The position numbers and the translations under genes are program-made. From Saprospiraceae bacterium (GTDB lineage: Bacteria; Bacteroidota; Bacteroidia; Chitinophagales; Saprospiraceae), in NCBI GenBank assembly GCA_013214355.1, contig JABSSL010000008.1:188010-252009 (forward strand): 64,000 bases of DNA. The letters are read 5' to 3'. This document shows, piece after piece, positions 1-9,418 of this stretch. The first letter of the stretch is position 1. Every line of letters begins with the position of its first letter. The notes beneath the pieces are model-generated. The model saw only the letters and a list, made by a program, of their open reading frames with translations, was not told the origin of the DNA and made no database searches.

Positions 1-358
1 ATCCCGCTTCGTCCAAATCTTCTAGCACTATTAGCACTTCATCAGCCTGCGTCTCAATAACTAAGCATACTGGCAGCCTGGCAGCGCTACCTTTGCTGTA
101 GGTATGATACCAATTCGTTTCTACTTGATAGGACTTCAATTTCCGTTGATGCCCAATATCCGTATTCCAACCTCGTGGATGGTTCTTATGTGCCGACAGC
201 TGAACATGCTTTACCACTACACTTTTCCGTGAGGCATGCTCCAAACTGATCCGCATGATTTTCCCGTAGCCACTCCACAACTCTTGTATCACCTCCTTTT
301 CGATCAAGCTGGATGCGCCTGTGCTTTGTAGAATGATGGACTTAAAATATTCATTCAT
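1..358 (-). CDS. CHK/DUF1679-like phosphotransferase, 5' part only
   Basis: This open frame starts at an ATG at 356-358 on the minus strand and runs off the window after about 119 codons. The visible part resembles the N-lobe of aminoglycoside/choline-kinase-like phosphotransferases (DUF1679/CHK family). There is a VVVKHV strand whose Lys would be the ATP-binding lysine, a conserved stretch HPRGWNTDIGHQRKLKSYQVE, and a hinge-like segment IVLEDLDEAG. The substrate cannot be predicted, and the catalytic loop lies outside the window. It sits 62 bp upstream of the end of the glucarate dehydratase gene on the same strand. The family call is from memory of the motif pattern, so confidence is moderate. 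Confidence 0.6.
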   Translation of the reverse strand, partial: MNEYFKSIILQSTGASSLIEKEVIQELWSGYGKIMRISLEHASRKSVVVKHVQLSAHKNHPRGWNTDIGHQRKLKSYQVETNWYHTYSKGSAARLPVCLVIETQADEVLIVLEDLDEAG

Positions 359-420
359 AGGGGCCCAAAGATAGTAAAGTGTTACTTAGGACTTATTGCC
401 CTAGTCCATATCTTGATACT

Positions 421-1722
421 CTACCACCGTTGCAGCTGAAACTTCCAGCCTGGCTGCTTGGCCTGCATGGCCGTTTGATCGTCTCTTTCCGTTAACCCGC
501 AAGCTTGATAGTTTTTATGAAGTCGTTGCAATTGCGCTTGATCGATTTCTACACCAAGTCCTGGCCCACTCGGTACTTCGACGGAACCTTCCACAATTGG
601 TAGTTTTCCGCCCTTGATTACTTCATCCAACTGCCAGGGATAGTGCGTGTCAAGAGCGTAGTCAAATTGTGGAATGGCGGCTCCGAGGTGAACCATAGCT
701 GCCATGGAGATCCCCAGGTGGCTATTAGAGTGCATGGAGAAGCCCCTACCAAAGGTTTGACAAATGCGGTTTAACTCCATACTAGCTCGTAGGCCACCCC
801 AAAAATGGTGATCAGAAAGGATAATCTGTTCGGACTTCAAACGTATACTTTCCGGTAGATCCCCAAAGGAGGTCGTACACATGTTGGTAGCCAAGGGAAT
901 ATCAACCAACTTCGCTAATTGCGACATCTGCGCTTGTCCTCTTACGGGATCCTCGTAATATTCTAGTACCCCTTCCATCTGCTTGCCATATTTCACGGCC
1001 GTTTCCAATGACCAAATGGCATTGGGATCCAAGCGCAGCGGCATCTCGGCGCCAAAGGCCCTACGCAGTGCCAAAATGCTTTCACATTCCAATGCAGGCT
1101 CTAGCGCACCTCCCTTAAGCTTAATGGATTTAAAGCCAAAACTAGCGCACATGGACATCGCCTGATCCACGATCTGTTCCGGGCTTAGGGCCTCCTTTTG
1201 TCTCCCAGCCTCCCAGCCTTTAGCCATGGGGTCTACGCCAAACCCAAGTGCACCTCCAGCTCCTTCGTACTTGTAAAAGAGGTAGGCAGCGAAGGGCACC
1301 CGATCTCTTGCCTTTCCACCTAGCAAATTAACGACCGGTTCGTTGAGCAGCTTTCCCATGACATCCAAGGATGCCACCTCAAGGGCACTAAAGATGTGAA
1401 TCAATTGCCGCTGATCCCAAGGCTTATTCCCTCTTTGATCCGCAGCATCTTCTCCAAAGTGTGCCTTTAGTACCTGCTTGATCAGGTTCATTTCAAAGGG
1501 ATGCTGGCCAAGAATTAAGGGCTTGGCTTTTTCTAGGGCTTGGCGTATCCGTTCGCTTCCCGGAATCTCGCTGATGCCCGTAATTCCAGCATTGGTTTCT
1601 AATTCTATAATGATCCTTAGGGCATATGGGGCATGTAGACCCGCTGCATTTAGGAGGGGTGGGTCGCCCACGGCTATGGGCGTAATGATTAAGTTGGTGA
1701 TTTGTAAAGTGGTTTTTTTCAT
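421..1722 (-). CDS. gudD: Glucarate dehydratase (enolase superfamily)
   Basis: This 433-residue protein is a glucarate/idarate dehydratase of the mandelate racemase branch of the enolase superfamily. It would convert D-glucarate to 5-dehydro-4-deoxy-D-glucarate in the cytoplasm. Expected active-site positions are visible: Lys201/Lys203 in KLKGG, metal ligands Asp232 (RLDPN), Glu257 (YYEDP) and Asn280 (ATNMCTT), Asp304, and the catalytic His335 in HSNSHLGIS. The C-terminal DTHYPWQ is also typical of GudD. It is divergent from the GntP permease and the 5-dehydro-4-deoxyglucarate dehydratase, which supplies the next step, so the three form one aldarate module. Galactarate may also be handled after epimerisation. 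Length and start fit the family. Confidence 0.93.
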   Translation of the reverse strand: MKKTTLQITNLIITPIAVGDPPLLNAAGLHAPYALRIIIELETNAGITGISEIPGSERIRQALEKAKPLILGQHPFEMNLIKQVLKAHFGEDAADQRGNKPWDQRQLIHIFSALEVASLDVMGKLLNEPVVNLLGGKARDRVPFAAYLFYKYEGAGGALGFGVDPMAKGWEAGRQKEALSPEQIVDQAMSMCASFGFKSIKLKGGALEPALECESILALRRAFGAEMPLRLDPNAIWSLETAVKYGKQMEGVLEYYEDPVRGQAQMSQLAKLVDIPLATNMCTTSFGDLPESIRLKSEQIILSDHHFWGGLRASMELNRICQTFGRGFSMHSNSHLGISMAAMVHLGAAIPQFDYALDTHYPWQLDEVIKGGKLPIVEGSVEVPSGPGLGVEIDQAQLQRLHKNYQACGLTERDDQTAMQAKQPGWKFQLQRW

Positions 1723-2055
1723 TTCGTTTTGTTAAATGGTAATCAATAGATCCTCCATCTCCTCTAAGATAAGGGCTCTACTTCTATCTGATAGCATAAA
1801 AAGAATGCTTGTCTTTCAAGAGGACCAGCGCGATCTTTGAGGAATGTACAAATTATTAGTACTTTAAGTAGGTGTTTTAATTTCTGCTCTTACTAGTAGA
1901 GATGAGCGGTAAGAGGACAGATTGCTGTGCGGCGAGATGCTGCAATTCTAGGTCTTGTAACGAAGGGAGTAGTCTGTCTTCTCGTTTCTGGTTTCTAATA
2001 GTAGGTTTCGGATTTTCCAAAGCTATCTACCACGCTATCTAAGGCAACTTTGACC
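1723..2055. other. Divergent intergenic region of the aldarate module
   Basis: This 333-bp gap separates gudD (minus) from the GntP permease (plus), so it must carry both promoters. I see no RNA gene, repeat or open frame of note. A TAGGTTTC box around 2002-2009 resembles the Bacteroidota -7 element (TAnnTTTG) with one mismatch, but no convincing -33 TTTG is spaced correctly, so no promoter is called. Confidence 0.4.
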
Positions 2056-3465
2056 ATGAACGCCATCCTCATTATCCTGATTGGAGCAGCTGTTGTACTA
2101 TTCTGCATTATTCGGTTAAAGCTTCATGCTGCTATCTCCCTCATGCTGGCCGCTCTGGTCACGGCCCTACTAACCTCCCCCGAGTTACTGTTGGCCTATG
2201 CCCAACAAAGTGGCATGACGGAGGCGGAGGCCCAGGCTTTTTCAGCCATCCCAATTGGGAAACGCCTAGCCACTGCCTTTGGCAATACAAGTGCTAAAAT
2301 TGGCATCTTGATCGCTTTGGCTTCTATTATAGGTACCGCACTGATGAGAAGTGGAGCAGCTGATCGGATTATCCGTGGACTGCTGAACTTGTTTGGTCAG
2401 AAAAACTCTTCCCTGGCGCTTCTATCTGGTAGCTTCACTCTAGCTATCCCTGTTTTTTTTGATACAGTCTTTTACCTGATGATTCCACTAGTTAAATCAC
2501 TCTCGGTCAGAGATCCAAAGAAATTCAGTTTGTACCTAATGGCCATCGTTGCTGGGGGCGTGATGGCGCATTCGCTCATTCCTCCAACGCCAGGTCCACT
2601 CTTTGTGGCAGAAGAAATGGGCATCGACCTGGGCATTATGATTATCGGTGGGCTAGGCGTAGGTATCATCACCATTACTGCGGGATACCTTTATGCACTT
2701 TGGGCCAATAGAAAGTGGGATCTTCCGATGCGCGACACACCTGATATCAGTGTAAAAGAGCTAGAACAATATGCCGCCCGCCCAACCAGTGATTTACCCC
2801 ACTTGGCCCTATCTCTGTTGCCTGTTCTTCTACCCCTCTTTTTAATCACGGGAAACACCTTGTCAAACGCTTTTCTAGCCAAGGATAATCTTGTCTACAA
2901 AATTTTGACGACACTAGGGGAAGCCAACATTGCCTTGTTTGTAGGTGCTATTTTATCTATGCTCCTGCTTTGGAAACAACTTGAAGAAAAAACCAATTTC
3001 CAACGATACATCACCGAAGCCTTAACCAGCGCCGCCATGATTATACTGATTACTTCTGCGGGTGGGGCCTTCGGGCAAATGCTGCAACAGACAGGGATAG
3101 GTGGGCAAATCGAAGGATTGGCTTCGCAATATCAATTGGCTTTACTGCCAATGGCCTTTTTGATCACGGCCGTCGTACGCTCTGCCCAGGGATCAGCTAC
3201 GGTAGCGATGGTAACGGCAATGGGGGTGATGAGTGGCGTGATTGGCACCGAACTGGCCTTTCATCCGGTTTACCTGGCCTTGGCCATCGGCTGTGGTTCC
3301 AAGATCTTTGCTTGGATGAATGACAGTGGCTTTTGGATTGTTACAAAAATGAGTGGGATGGAAGTTCAGGAGACCATCCGACATTTCTCTATACTGATGA
3401 CGGTCATGGCTTTGGCCGGTCTCTTTGCCGTCATGCTTTTCTCCGTTTTACTCCCTTTTTCTTGA
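2056..3465 (+). CDS. GntP-family gluconate/aldarate permease
   Basis: A polytopic inner-membrane protein of about 469 residues resembling the GntP family of proton symporters for gluconate and related sugar acids. It has roughly 12 hydrophobic segments, an internal MAHSLIPPTPGPLF motif typical of the family, and the late GSATVAMVTAMG and GCGSKIFAWMNDSGFW segments. A TTG six bases upstream is in frame, but the ATG at 2056 gives the usual N-terminus (MNAILIILIGAAV). It is 26 bp upstream of the dehydratase gene on the same strand and divergent from gudD, so the natural substrate here is probably glucarate or galactarate. That specificity is inferred from context. Confidence 0.88.
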   Translation: MNAILIILIGAAVVLFCIIRLKLHAAISLMLAALVTALLTSPELLLAYAQQSGMTEAEAQAFSAIPIGKRLATAFGNTSAKIGILIALASIIGTALMRSGAADRIIRGLLNLFGQKNSSLALLSGSFTLAIPVFFDTVFYLMIPLVKSLSVRDPKKFSLYLMAIVAGGVMAHSLIPPTPGPLFVAEEMGIDLGIMIIGGLGVGIITITAGYLYALWANRKWDLPMRDTPDISVKELEQYAARPTSDLPHLALSLLPVLLPLFLITGNTLSNAFLAKDNLVYKILTTLGEANIALFVGAILSMLLLWKQLEEKTNFQRYITEALTSAAMIILITSAGGAFGQMLQQTGIGGQIEGLASQYQLALLPMAFLITAVVRSAQGSATVAMVTAMGVMSGVIGTELAFHPVYLALAIGCGSKIFAWMNDSGFWIVTKMSGMEVQETIRHFSILMTVMALAGLFAVMLFSVLLPFS

Positions 3466-3491
3466 AACAAGTTCGAAACAAAACAACCAAC

Positions 3492-4415
3492 ATGACGCTT
3501 AAATCACTTAAAAATGCGCTTGGCGATGGATTGCTCTCCTTTCCCATTACAGATATGGATGCAGATGGTCAAGTCAATATTTCAGCCTATGCTAACCGAC
3601 TAGAATGGTTTATCTCTAAGCCCGTCTCTACCGTTTTTGTCGCTGGAGGAACCGGGGAGTTCTTTTCCCTATCCCGACAAGAATATCAACAAATCGTCAC
3701 TACGGCTAAAACCGTCATTGGTGATCGAGTTCCCGTCATATCTAGTGTAGGCCGGAGTATACCCGAAGCCATTGAATTTGCCAAAATAGCGGAAACAGCC
3801 GGCATCGATGGTTTGCTCTTGATGCCCCCCTACCTTACTTCTTGTCCATCCGATGGAGCGCTGGCCTACGCCAAGGCCATCCTGGACAATACCTCTCTCC
3901 CTGTGATCTACTACAATCGGACAAATGGCATTCTCCCTCCTCCATACTTGCAAGAACTAGCCGATGCTTGCCCCAATCTGATTGGACTAAAAGATGGAAC
4001 TGGCAATATGCAAGACCTGAATGACACCATCAAATCCTTAGGTGATCGACTCGTCTATATCGGAGGCGTCCCCACGGCTGAGATCATTTCGGAGGCCTAT
4101 CTCTCCATTGGTGTCAACACCTATTCTTCCGCCGTATTCAATTTTGTTCCAGATCTGGCCCTTCGATACTATCAAGCACTTAGAGCGGGGAACCAGCAGG
4201 TCGTCAATGAGATACTAAAGTCCTTTTTCATACCCTTTGTCCGTTTGCGCAGCAAAAAGAAAGGCTATGCGGTGAGCTTAATCAAAGCGGGAGCACGACT
4301 AATCGGAAAAGATGCAGGAGATGTGCGCCCTCCATTGGTTATGCCTAAGTCGGAAGAAACAGCGGAATTACAGGAGTTGATTCAAGTAGCTAAGCAACTT
4401 GTATCTGCTCAATAG
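3492..4415 (+). CDS. kdgD: 5-dehydro-4-deoxyglucarate dehydratase
   Basis: A 307-residue DHDPS/NAL-superfamily TIM barrel. It would dehydrate and decarboxylate 5-dehydro-4-deoxy-D-glucarate to 2,5-dioxopentanoate (EC 4.2.1.41). The signature FVAGGTGEFFSL (residues 49-60), the tyrosine pair in VIYYNRTN (138-145) and the Schiff-base Lys167 in LIGLKDGTGN are all present. The frame is open upstream to 3333 inside the permease gene, but the ATG at 3492, 26 bp after the permease stop, gives the normal family start (LKNALGDGLLSFPITD). Its 3' end overlaps the convergent GH26-like gene by 7 bp. The final step, a 2,5-dioxopentanoate dehydrogenase, is not in the window. Confidence 0.92.
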   Translation: MTLKSLKNALGDGLLSFPITDMDADGQVNISAYANRLEWFISKPVSTVFVAGGTGEFFSLSRQEYQQIVTTAKTVIGDRVPVISSVGRSIPEAIEFAKIAETAGIDGLLLMPPYLTSCPSDGALAYAKAILDNTSLPVIYYNRTNGILPPPYLQELADACPNLIGLKDGTGNMQDLNDTIKSLGDRLVYIGGVPTAEIISEAYLSIGVNTYSSAVFNFVPDLALRYYQALRAGNQQVVNEILKSFFIPFVRLRSKKKGYAVSLIKAGARLIGKDAGDVRPPLVMPKSEETAELQELIQVAKQLVSAQ

Positions 4416-5509
4416 CCAAGAATTTGGAATAGCTCGGGAGACTGCTTTAGGTAACGACTCTTGTTCGTTTCCAAAAACCAGGCTTCCGCTACTTGTGGGT
4501 TAACAGAAAGACGTGCATCTTTCCAATCTACTCCTGGAAAATTATAGCCTTCCCAATTGGCATTGATAAAGCTAATGGCCTTAATATTTTTGCGATAGCA
4601 AACCGAAAAGAAGTTAACAAACCAGCTATCCCAGGTATCCAAATTCTTGGCTTCGATGCCCGCAGTGGGACTAGACTCAGCCACCATAACGGGCTTGTGG
4701 TGGGTTTTGGCAAATTCCAGAACTGCATCACCATGTGCCAATAATTCTGCATCCTGGTAGAGCAGGCCAAATAAAGAAACGCCTACCCAGTCCACATACT
4801 CATCGCCCGGGTACCAAGCTGACAAAGGATGATTATTGAAGGGGGCAAAAATATAGGAATGCCAAACAAAGGCCACATTCTCTACCCCTTCTGCTCGCAT
4901 CAAATCTACGACCCGCCTGTAGGCCTGAACGTATTCGTTGGGTTCTAACTGATTATGTGGGCCATCAAATTCATATCCGATCCGCAGATAAATTGGGCGA
5001 TCTACCGATTTGGCCCAGTTGGCGTATTGTTTGATAACCTCATCATATTCTCCCTTAGCTGTATTGGCAGCTACCCCCCAGGCCCCTACCATCCACATAG
5101 CACTATGCACAACGGTATTTGGGAATCTATCCAAGAGCATCTGATGATTATGAGAACTTCCATTTTCGTTACGGAAGGTATTAGTGATCCCTTTAAATTC
5201 TGGTACGCCCCAATAGGCAGACCAACCGCCGGGAATCGATTTATCCGCAAAATTGGACATGTAGTCATCAATGTCCTCGATAGTTTGCCCCATAATCAGT
5301 AAAGTCTTTCCTGCTGGTGGCACGAATTTGGTCTGTTGATACTCGTATTCAAAGTACGGATCCGTTTCCGTTTGAATTTTAGCCACCATATCCTCTATAG
5401 TAGTGTCCGAGGTTGCCACTTGCCGATTACAAGCTAAACATAGTAGTATAGGCGTGGTAAGATAGAGGATTAGCCCGAGGCGATGGCGGAAATTGAAGAG
5501 GTGCTGCAT
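4409..5509 (-). CDS. GH26-like glycoside hydrolase, lipoprotein
   Basis: A 366-residue protein with a lipoprotein signal (lipobox about LCLAC, Cys26 or nearby), so it is likely anchored to a membrane facing the periplasm or cell surface. The body looks like a GH26-type (beta/alpha)8 barrel. RIGYEFDGPHN would hold the acid/base Glu, AWYPGDEYVDWVGVS is a strand typical of the family, and VMVAESSPT would hold the nucleophile Glu. GH26 members attack beta-mannan, beta-1,3-xylan or mixed-linkage glucans, and the substrate cannot be told from sequence alone. The gene stands alone on this strand, tail to tail with kdgD. Some uncharacterised GH26-like proteins of Bacteroidota may not be mannanases. 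Confidence 0.62.
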   Translation of the reverse strand: MQHLFNFRHRLGLILYLTTPILLCLACNRQVATSDTTIEDMVAKIQTETDPYFEYEYQQTKFVPPAGKTLLIMGQTIEDIDDYMSNFADKSIPGGWSAYWGVPEFKGITNTFRNENGSSHNHQMLLDRFPNTVVHSAMWMVGAWGVAANTAKGEYDEVIKQYANWAKSVDRPIYLRIGYEFDGPHNQLEPNEYVQAYRRVVDLMRAEGVENVAFVWHSYIFAPFNNHPLSAWYPGDEYVDWVGVSLFGLLYQDAELLAHGDAVLEFAKTHHKPVMVAESSPTAGIEAKNLDTWDSWFVNFFSVCYRKNIKAISFINANWEGYNFPGVDWKDARLSVNPQVAEAWFLETNKSRYLKQSPELFQILGY

Positions 5510-5758
5510 ACTGATTTTATTTTCCTAGTGAAATGTAGCGTGACCAAAAAATAAGTCATTCAACCTCTTCTATAAAAAAAACTCAAAGCAATTTTTGCAA
5601 GACAATTGGTAAACGTAGGTGTTTTTTTGTCCCGCGTGTTTGTGTAGTTGATAAATGTACTTGACTTGATGTTCAAAGCATAGCTCCCCAATTACTAGGG
5701 AGCCCTTTCAGACTTGCGACTTAATAGTTATGCTTACACAAGTCTTATCATTGGTCCA

Positions 5759-6817
5759 TTAGAATCTAAGCTCCTTCCCTTCAATACGGTGCTCCACGAC
5801 TTTCTTTTCCGTAATATCAAAAATGCTCAAGCTTACGCTCCCCGCAGATGAGAGATCAAGCTCGATTAAGCCCACATTGTTTTGTGGAACAGGCTCGCCT
5901 ATGCGATTAGTATTCGGTTCTATAATGTCCCAAGTTTGAGTGATGCCACTCGAAGTCACATCATAAATGGGATAGCCACTATCCACATCCATTTTTGAGA
6001 TTTCACCCCAATGCACATCACCTGAAATAAAAACGACGCCATTGGCCTTGGTCTTTTGAATGAGGTCAATCATATACTGCTGCTGGTGAGGGACATTGGT
6101 CCAACTTTCCCAACCATTGTACTCATGACTAAACTGAATGCTGGATGCGATAATTCTCATATCGGCGGGCTGGGTGAGTTGCTGTTCGAGCCATTGCCAT
6201 TGTTCCTGGCCCAATATGGTGCTGTCAGGACTTGGGTTGATGGCGTAATCATTTTTATGAATCGAATCCGTAGAGTCCCGATGTACCAACTTGTCTCGAA
6301 ACGTGCGCGTGTCTAAGAGAATGAGCTGTACTTTCTTTCCATCTTTCTCTAGGTATTCTACCCCATAGATTCCCTTATGTTTTCTGCGATCAGAATTTGC
6401 TGGCACTTTCCAAAAATCCATGAAGATGGCTTTGGAGGCCTCTTTGAATGGATAGTGACGTCCCGCATCATTTTCACCATAATCATGATCGTCCCAGATG
6501 GAAAGGACTTTAGTACTATTCCACAAGTTTTGAAATTCATCCTTGGCAGCTAAGCGATCATATTTTGCCTGTAGCGTGTCCATCGTACGCGAATCACCGT
6601 AGATATTGTCCCCCAAGTAAATAAAGACGTCGGGCTTTAGGTTTGCCGCTACCTTCAAAAGGGGCTGCGGTTTATCTTGATTGGCACATGATCCAAAAGC
6701 AATCCGAAAGGTGCTTGCTTCTGCCTTCGAATTGTCGGTCTGATCACCCTGGCTATTGTCACAGGCAGCCAATAAAGTTGTAAGTATAATCAAGCCGTAA
6801 AAGCAAAGTTGTCTCAT
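5759..6817 (-). CDS. PhoD-like metallophosphatase, lipoprotein
   Basis: A 352-residue exported lipoprotein (MRQLCFYGL... with lipobox LLAAC) resembling the PhoD family of alkaline phosphatases/phospholipases D. The metallophosphatase motifs are FGSCANQ, IYLGDNIYGDS, IWDDHDYGENDAG (the WDDHDYG motif is a hallmark of PhoD) and FISGDVHWGEI near the C-terminus. The frame stays open to 6895, but the ATG at 6817 gives a clean signal peptide. It would hydrolyse phosphomonoesters or diesters in the periplasm. It lies 177 bp from the ROK gene and is probably a separate unit. Substrate unknown. Confidence 0.85.
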   Translation of the reverse strand: MRQLCFYGLIILTTLLAACDNSQGDQTDNSKAEASTFRIAFGSCANQDKPQPLLKVAANLKPDVFIYLGDNIYGDSRTMDTLQAKYDRLAAKDEFQNLWNSTKVLSIWDDHDYGENDAGRHYPFKEASKAIFMDFWKVPANSDRRKHKGIYGVEYLEKDGKKVQLILLDTRTFRDKLVHRDSTDSIHKNDYAINPSPDSTILGQEQWQWLEQQLTQPADMRIIASSIQFSHEYNGWESWTNVPHQQQYMIDLIQKTKANGVVFISGDVHWGEISKMDVDSGYPIYDVTSSGITQTWDIIEPNTNRIGEPVPQNNVGLIELDLSSAGSVSLSIFDITEKKVVEHRIEGKELRF

Positions 6818-6994
6818 ATCTTTTTGATCTGAAGTTATTAGATACAGAACTAGTTTCAATAGCATCACCTCTAGCTCACTGCTACAAAGGAGCAAAACTT
6901 CAAGAGAAAAATGAAAGCTAGTGGAGTTAACTTTGTGTAAAGGTTTATGTTGTTTTTCAAGCGTACATTCGGCTAGGTCTAAGGGTTGTATACC

Positions 6995-7930
6995 TTATAT
7001 GGTAGGTAAATTGTCCTTTACAGCTGCCCAAAAAGTATCTTCGAACAATCGCGCACTTCCAAACAAACTGGCATCTTCCATTAGTCGAGAAACCGTGATT
7101 GAAGTAGTAAGTTCATGGTTCGCTAACACTTGTTGTAGAGCGTCTGAGAAGAGATCAAAGGCCTTAGCGATATTGCCGCCTATAACAATGACCTCTGCCG
7201 GGAATTTCTTCAGCCAAGGGGCCATAAACTCTCCTAAGTTAGTGCCAAAAAGGTCAAATATAGCTTTTGCTCCAACCTCTTGTCGAGCCAAGTCTGCGAT
7301 TTCCTTTACCCCCTTCAATTCTTGTCCAGTTTTTGAATGGAAGGTGTTCACAAACCAGCGCGTGGAGAAATAGTCATCTGCCATTCCATCTTTATGAGGA
7401 AGATGCCAAAAACACCCCTGTTCGGGTACATCCGCTCGATTGACGATGGGTATACCGTCTTCTATCAGGGCCGAGCCAAAGCCAGTGCCCAAGGTAATAG
7501 CGATGGAGCGTCGTGTCCCCTTAGCCTCCCCAAACCAGTTCTCCCCCACGGCAAAGGCACTTGCATCATTCAAAAAGCGTATCGGCGTTTCTGGTCGATC
7601 CAAATAGGCTGGAAAAGTATCCTTCACATTGGTACCGTAGAGGGCTTCATACTTGTCATTCCCTTCATATAAGGCTACTCCTTCTCGATAATTAAAAGCG
7701 CCTGGCATCGCAAAGCCAATACCCTTTACTCGATCTACCGCTAGCTTATCCAAAATTTGATTAAGGGGAGCGGCCCACTGATTAAAGATCTCTTCTTTGG
7801 AAAGTTTGTTGTTCACCTTGGTATACACTCGCGTATCCTCGAGCAATGTACCGGACTGGGTATTAATCGCAGCGCAATGGATGTGGCTTCCTCCGATATC
7901 AACTCCTATCGTTAAATCTTTTTCTGACAT
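6995..7930 (-). CDS. ROK-family sugar kinase
   Basis: A 311-residue cytoplasmic ROK (repressor, ORF, kinase) protein without a DNA-binding domain, hence a kinase. The phosphate-binding loop GVDIGGSH (Asp11), the catalytic Asp122 in FLNDASAFAVGE, LGTGFGSALI and the adenosine motif VIVIGGNIAKA are present. The zinc-binding CxCGxxGC cluster of many ROK glucokinases is not visible; the equivalent region reads PEQGCFWHLPH. Substrate could be glucose, mannose, fructose or an amino sugar. The next gene upstream on the same strand is a sugar permease 224 bp away, so uptake and phosphorylation may be linked. Confidence 0.83.
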   Translation of the reverse strand: MSEKDLTIGVDIGGSHIHCAAINTQSGTLLEDTRVYTKVNNKLSKEEIFNQWAAPLNQILDKLAVDRVKGIGFAMPGAFNYREGVALYEGNDKYEALYGTNVKDTFPAYLDRPETPIRFLNDASAFAVGENWFGEAKGTRRSIAITLGTGFGSALIEDGIPIVNRADVPEQGCFWHLPHKDGMADDYFSTRWFVNTFHSKTGQELKGVKEIADLARQEVGAKAIFDLFGTNLGEFMAPWLKKFPAEVIVIGGNIAKAFDLFSDALQQVLANHELTTSITVSRLMEDASLFGSARLFEDTFWAAVKDNLPTI

Positions 7931-8154
7931 TTCACAAAAGCTTAGGGTTAAGCTGCCATTTCAGACACCAACTCCCCCCTCTGCATCAGCTAATCCTGAT
8001 CTTGCAGCGAGTGGTGAGTCGTTCGACATTGAGATGAATGGCAGTTACATGAATATTTTCCTTTGACTGATTTCCGATAAATGATCTAAGCCATTGTATC
8101 ACCTAGCACTTGGCGTAAGATCCCCTCGAATGATAATCATCGCCCTAGCGAGGC

Positions 8155-9366
8155 TCATTTCCCCACCTTGTAGCCTTTCACAGCGTAAAATAGAATATAG
8201 GCATAACATATTAACACTACGGCATAACTGGCCTGTAAGCCCATTCGATCAGCGAGTACTCCTTGGATCAGTGGCACAATTGCTCCCCCTACTATCGCCG
8301 TAACTAAGAGTCCCGAACCTTGGCTCGTAAACTTCCCGAGCCCATCAATACTCAAAGTGAAGATATTGCTCCAAAAAATAGCATTACAAAAGCCCACAAA
8401 GATCATCGCCCAAGCTGCTAACCAACCACTCGTACTAATTCCTACCACGATGGATAGCATGGCAAGAATAGACATGAGGGCAAGCAGAAACTGCGATTTT
8501 ATCTTTTGCAAAATGGCGGCCCCAAGAAATCTCCCCACCATTAGGCCAGCCCAAAAGAGCGAAAGGTACCAGCCCGCATCTTCCGGTTTTAGGCCAGCGA
8601 TATGATCTTCTCCTAAAAAGCTCACCATAAAACTTGCTACACTTACCTCCGCCCCTACGTACATAAAAATCGCCACTGCTCCCAAGAGTAAATGCGGAAA
8701 TTGCCAAATCGAAGTTTTAGTAGAACTTTCCTCCACCTCTTGCATCGAATCCAGGTCCTTCATATCCGGCAAATGAAGAAAGGAGAACACGCCGGCGAGT
8801 ATGAACAAAGCAATAGCTAAACCAATATAAGGTGCCTGTACCGCCTCTGCTTGCTGTTCCTGTGATAGGTTGTCGATACCAGAAAGAATTAGCGCACTTC
8901 CAAATAGCGGCGCAATGATCTTGGCTACTGAGTTAAAACCTTGCGCTAAATTCAGTCGACTCGCCGCAGTCTCAGGGGGACCCAGCACCGCTACGTATGG
9001 ATTAGCTGCCACCTGCAATACAGTTACTCCGGTCGCTAAGACAAACAACGCTCCCAAAAACAATGGGTAGTATACTGCAATAGAGGCAGGATAAAACAAT
9101 AAAGCGCCGACCCCCATCAATCCTAAACCGATGACAATTCCTCGCTTATATCCCACGCGCTCCAATACTTTTGCGGCAGGGATGGCCATTAATGCGAAAG
9201 CTCCGAAAAAACAGAATTGCACCAGTGCTGCCTCGGTATAACCAAAATTGAACAGTTCCTTTACAAAGGGGATAAGAATATCGTTCATGGCCGTCAGAAA
9301 GGCCCACATAAAAAAGAGAACGACTAAAAAAATGAAGGCTGTTCTCGTTTTGTTTGTACTTGACAT
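8155..9366 (-). CDS. FHS-family sugar:H+ symporter (GluP/FucP type)
   Basis: A 403-residue major facilitator with about 12 transmembrane segments. It belongs to the fucose-galactose-glucose:H+ symporter family, as shown by FMWAFLTAMNDILIPF near the N-terminus and QVAANPYVAVLGPPETAASR followed by LNLAQGFN. It is a paralogue of the permease at 25183-26454, but its N-terminus is closer to the glucose/galactose (GluP) type than to FucP. Together with the ROK kinase 224 bp downstream it may import and phosphorylate a hexose. Its ATG lies only 52 bp from the truncated cyclase fragment upstream, which is compatible with a deletion scar there. Confidence 0.87.
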   Translation of the reverse strand: MSSTNKTRTAFIFLVVLFFMWAFLTAMNDILIPFVKELFNFGYTEAALVQFCFFGAFALMAIPAAKVLERVGYKRGIVIGLGLMGVGALLFYPASIAVYYPLFLGALFVLATGVTVLQVAANPYVAVLGPPETAASRLNLAQGFNSVAKIIAPLFGSALILSGIDNLSQEQQAEAVQAPYIGLAIALFILAGVFSFLHLPDMKDLDSMQEVEESSTKTSIWQFPHLLLGAVAIFMYVGAEVSVASFMVSFLGEDHIAGLKPEDAGWYLSLFWAGLMVGRFLGAAILQKIKSQFLLALMSILAMLSIVVGISTSGWLAAWAMIFVGFCNAIFWSNIFTLSIDGLGKFTSQGSGLLVTAIVGGAIVPLIQGVLADRMGLQASYAVVLICYAYILFYAVKGYKVGK

Positions 9367-9418
9367 GGATCGAAAATTTTACTGGAGGTTAATCTCGTCC
9401 AAAAGGTACTAAACTTTT

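Noticed and set aside
983..1735. Plus-strand open frames opposite gudD
   Set aside because: They are antisense to a well-supported enzyme and have no recognisable domain; they are shadows of codon usage.
2050..2055. TTG start for the GntP permease
   Set aside because: It adds only two residues, and an ATG six bases later gives the normal family start.
5680..5706. Hairpin GCTCCC/GGGAGC near the PhoD and GH26-like genes
   Set aside because: Only 6 bp of stem with no T-run, and both flanking genes are on the same strand, so neither terminator nor operator is supported.
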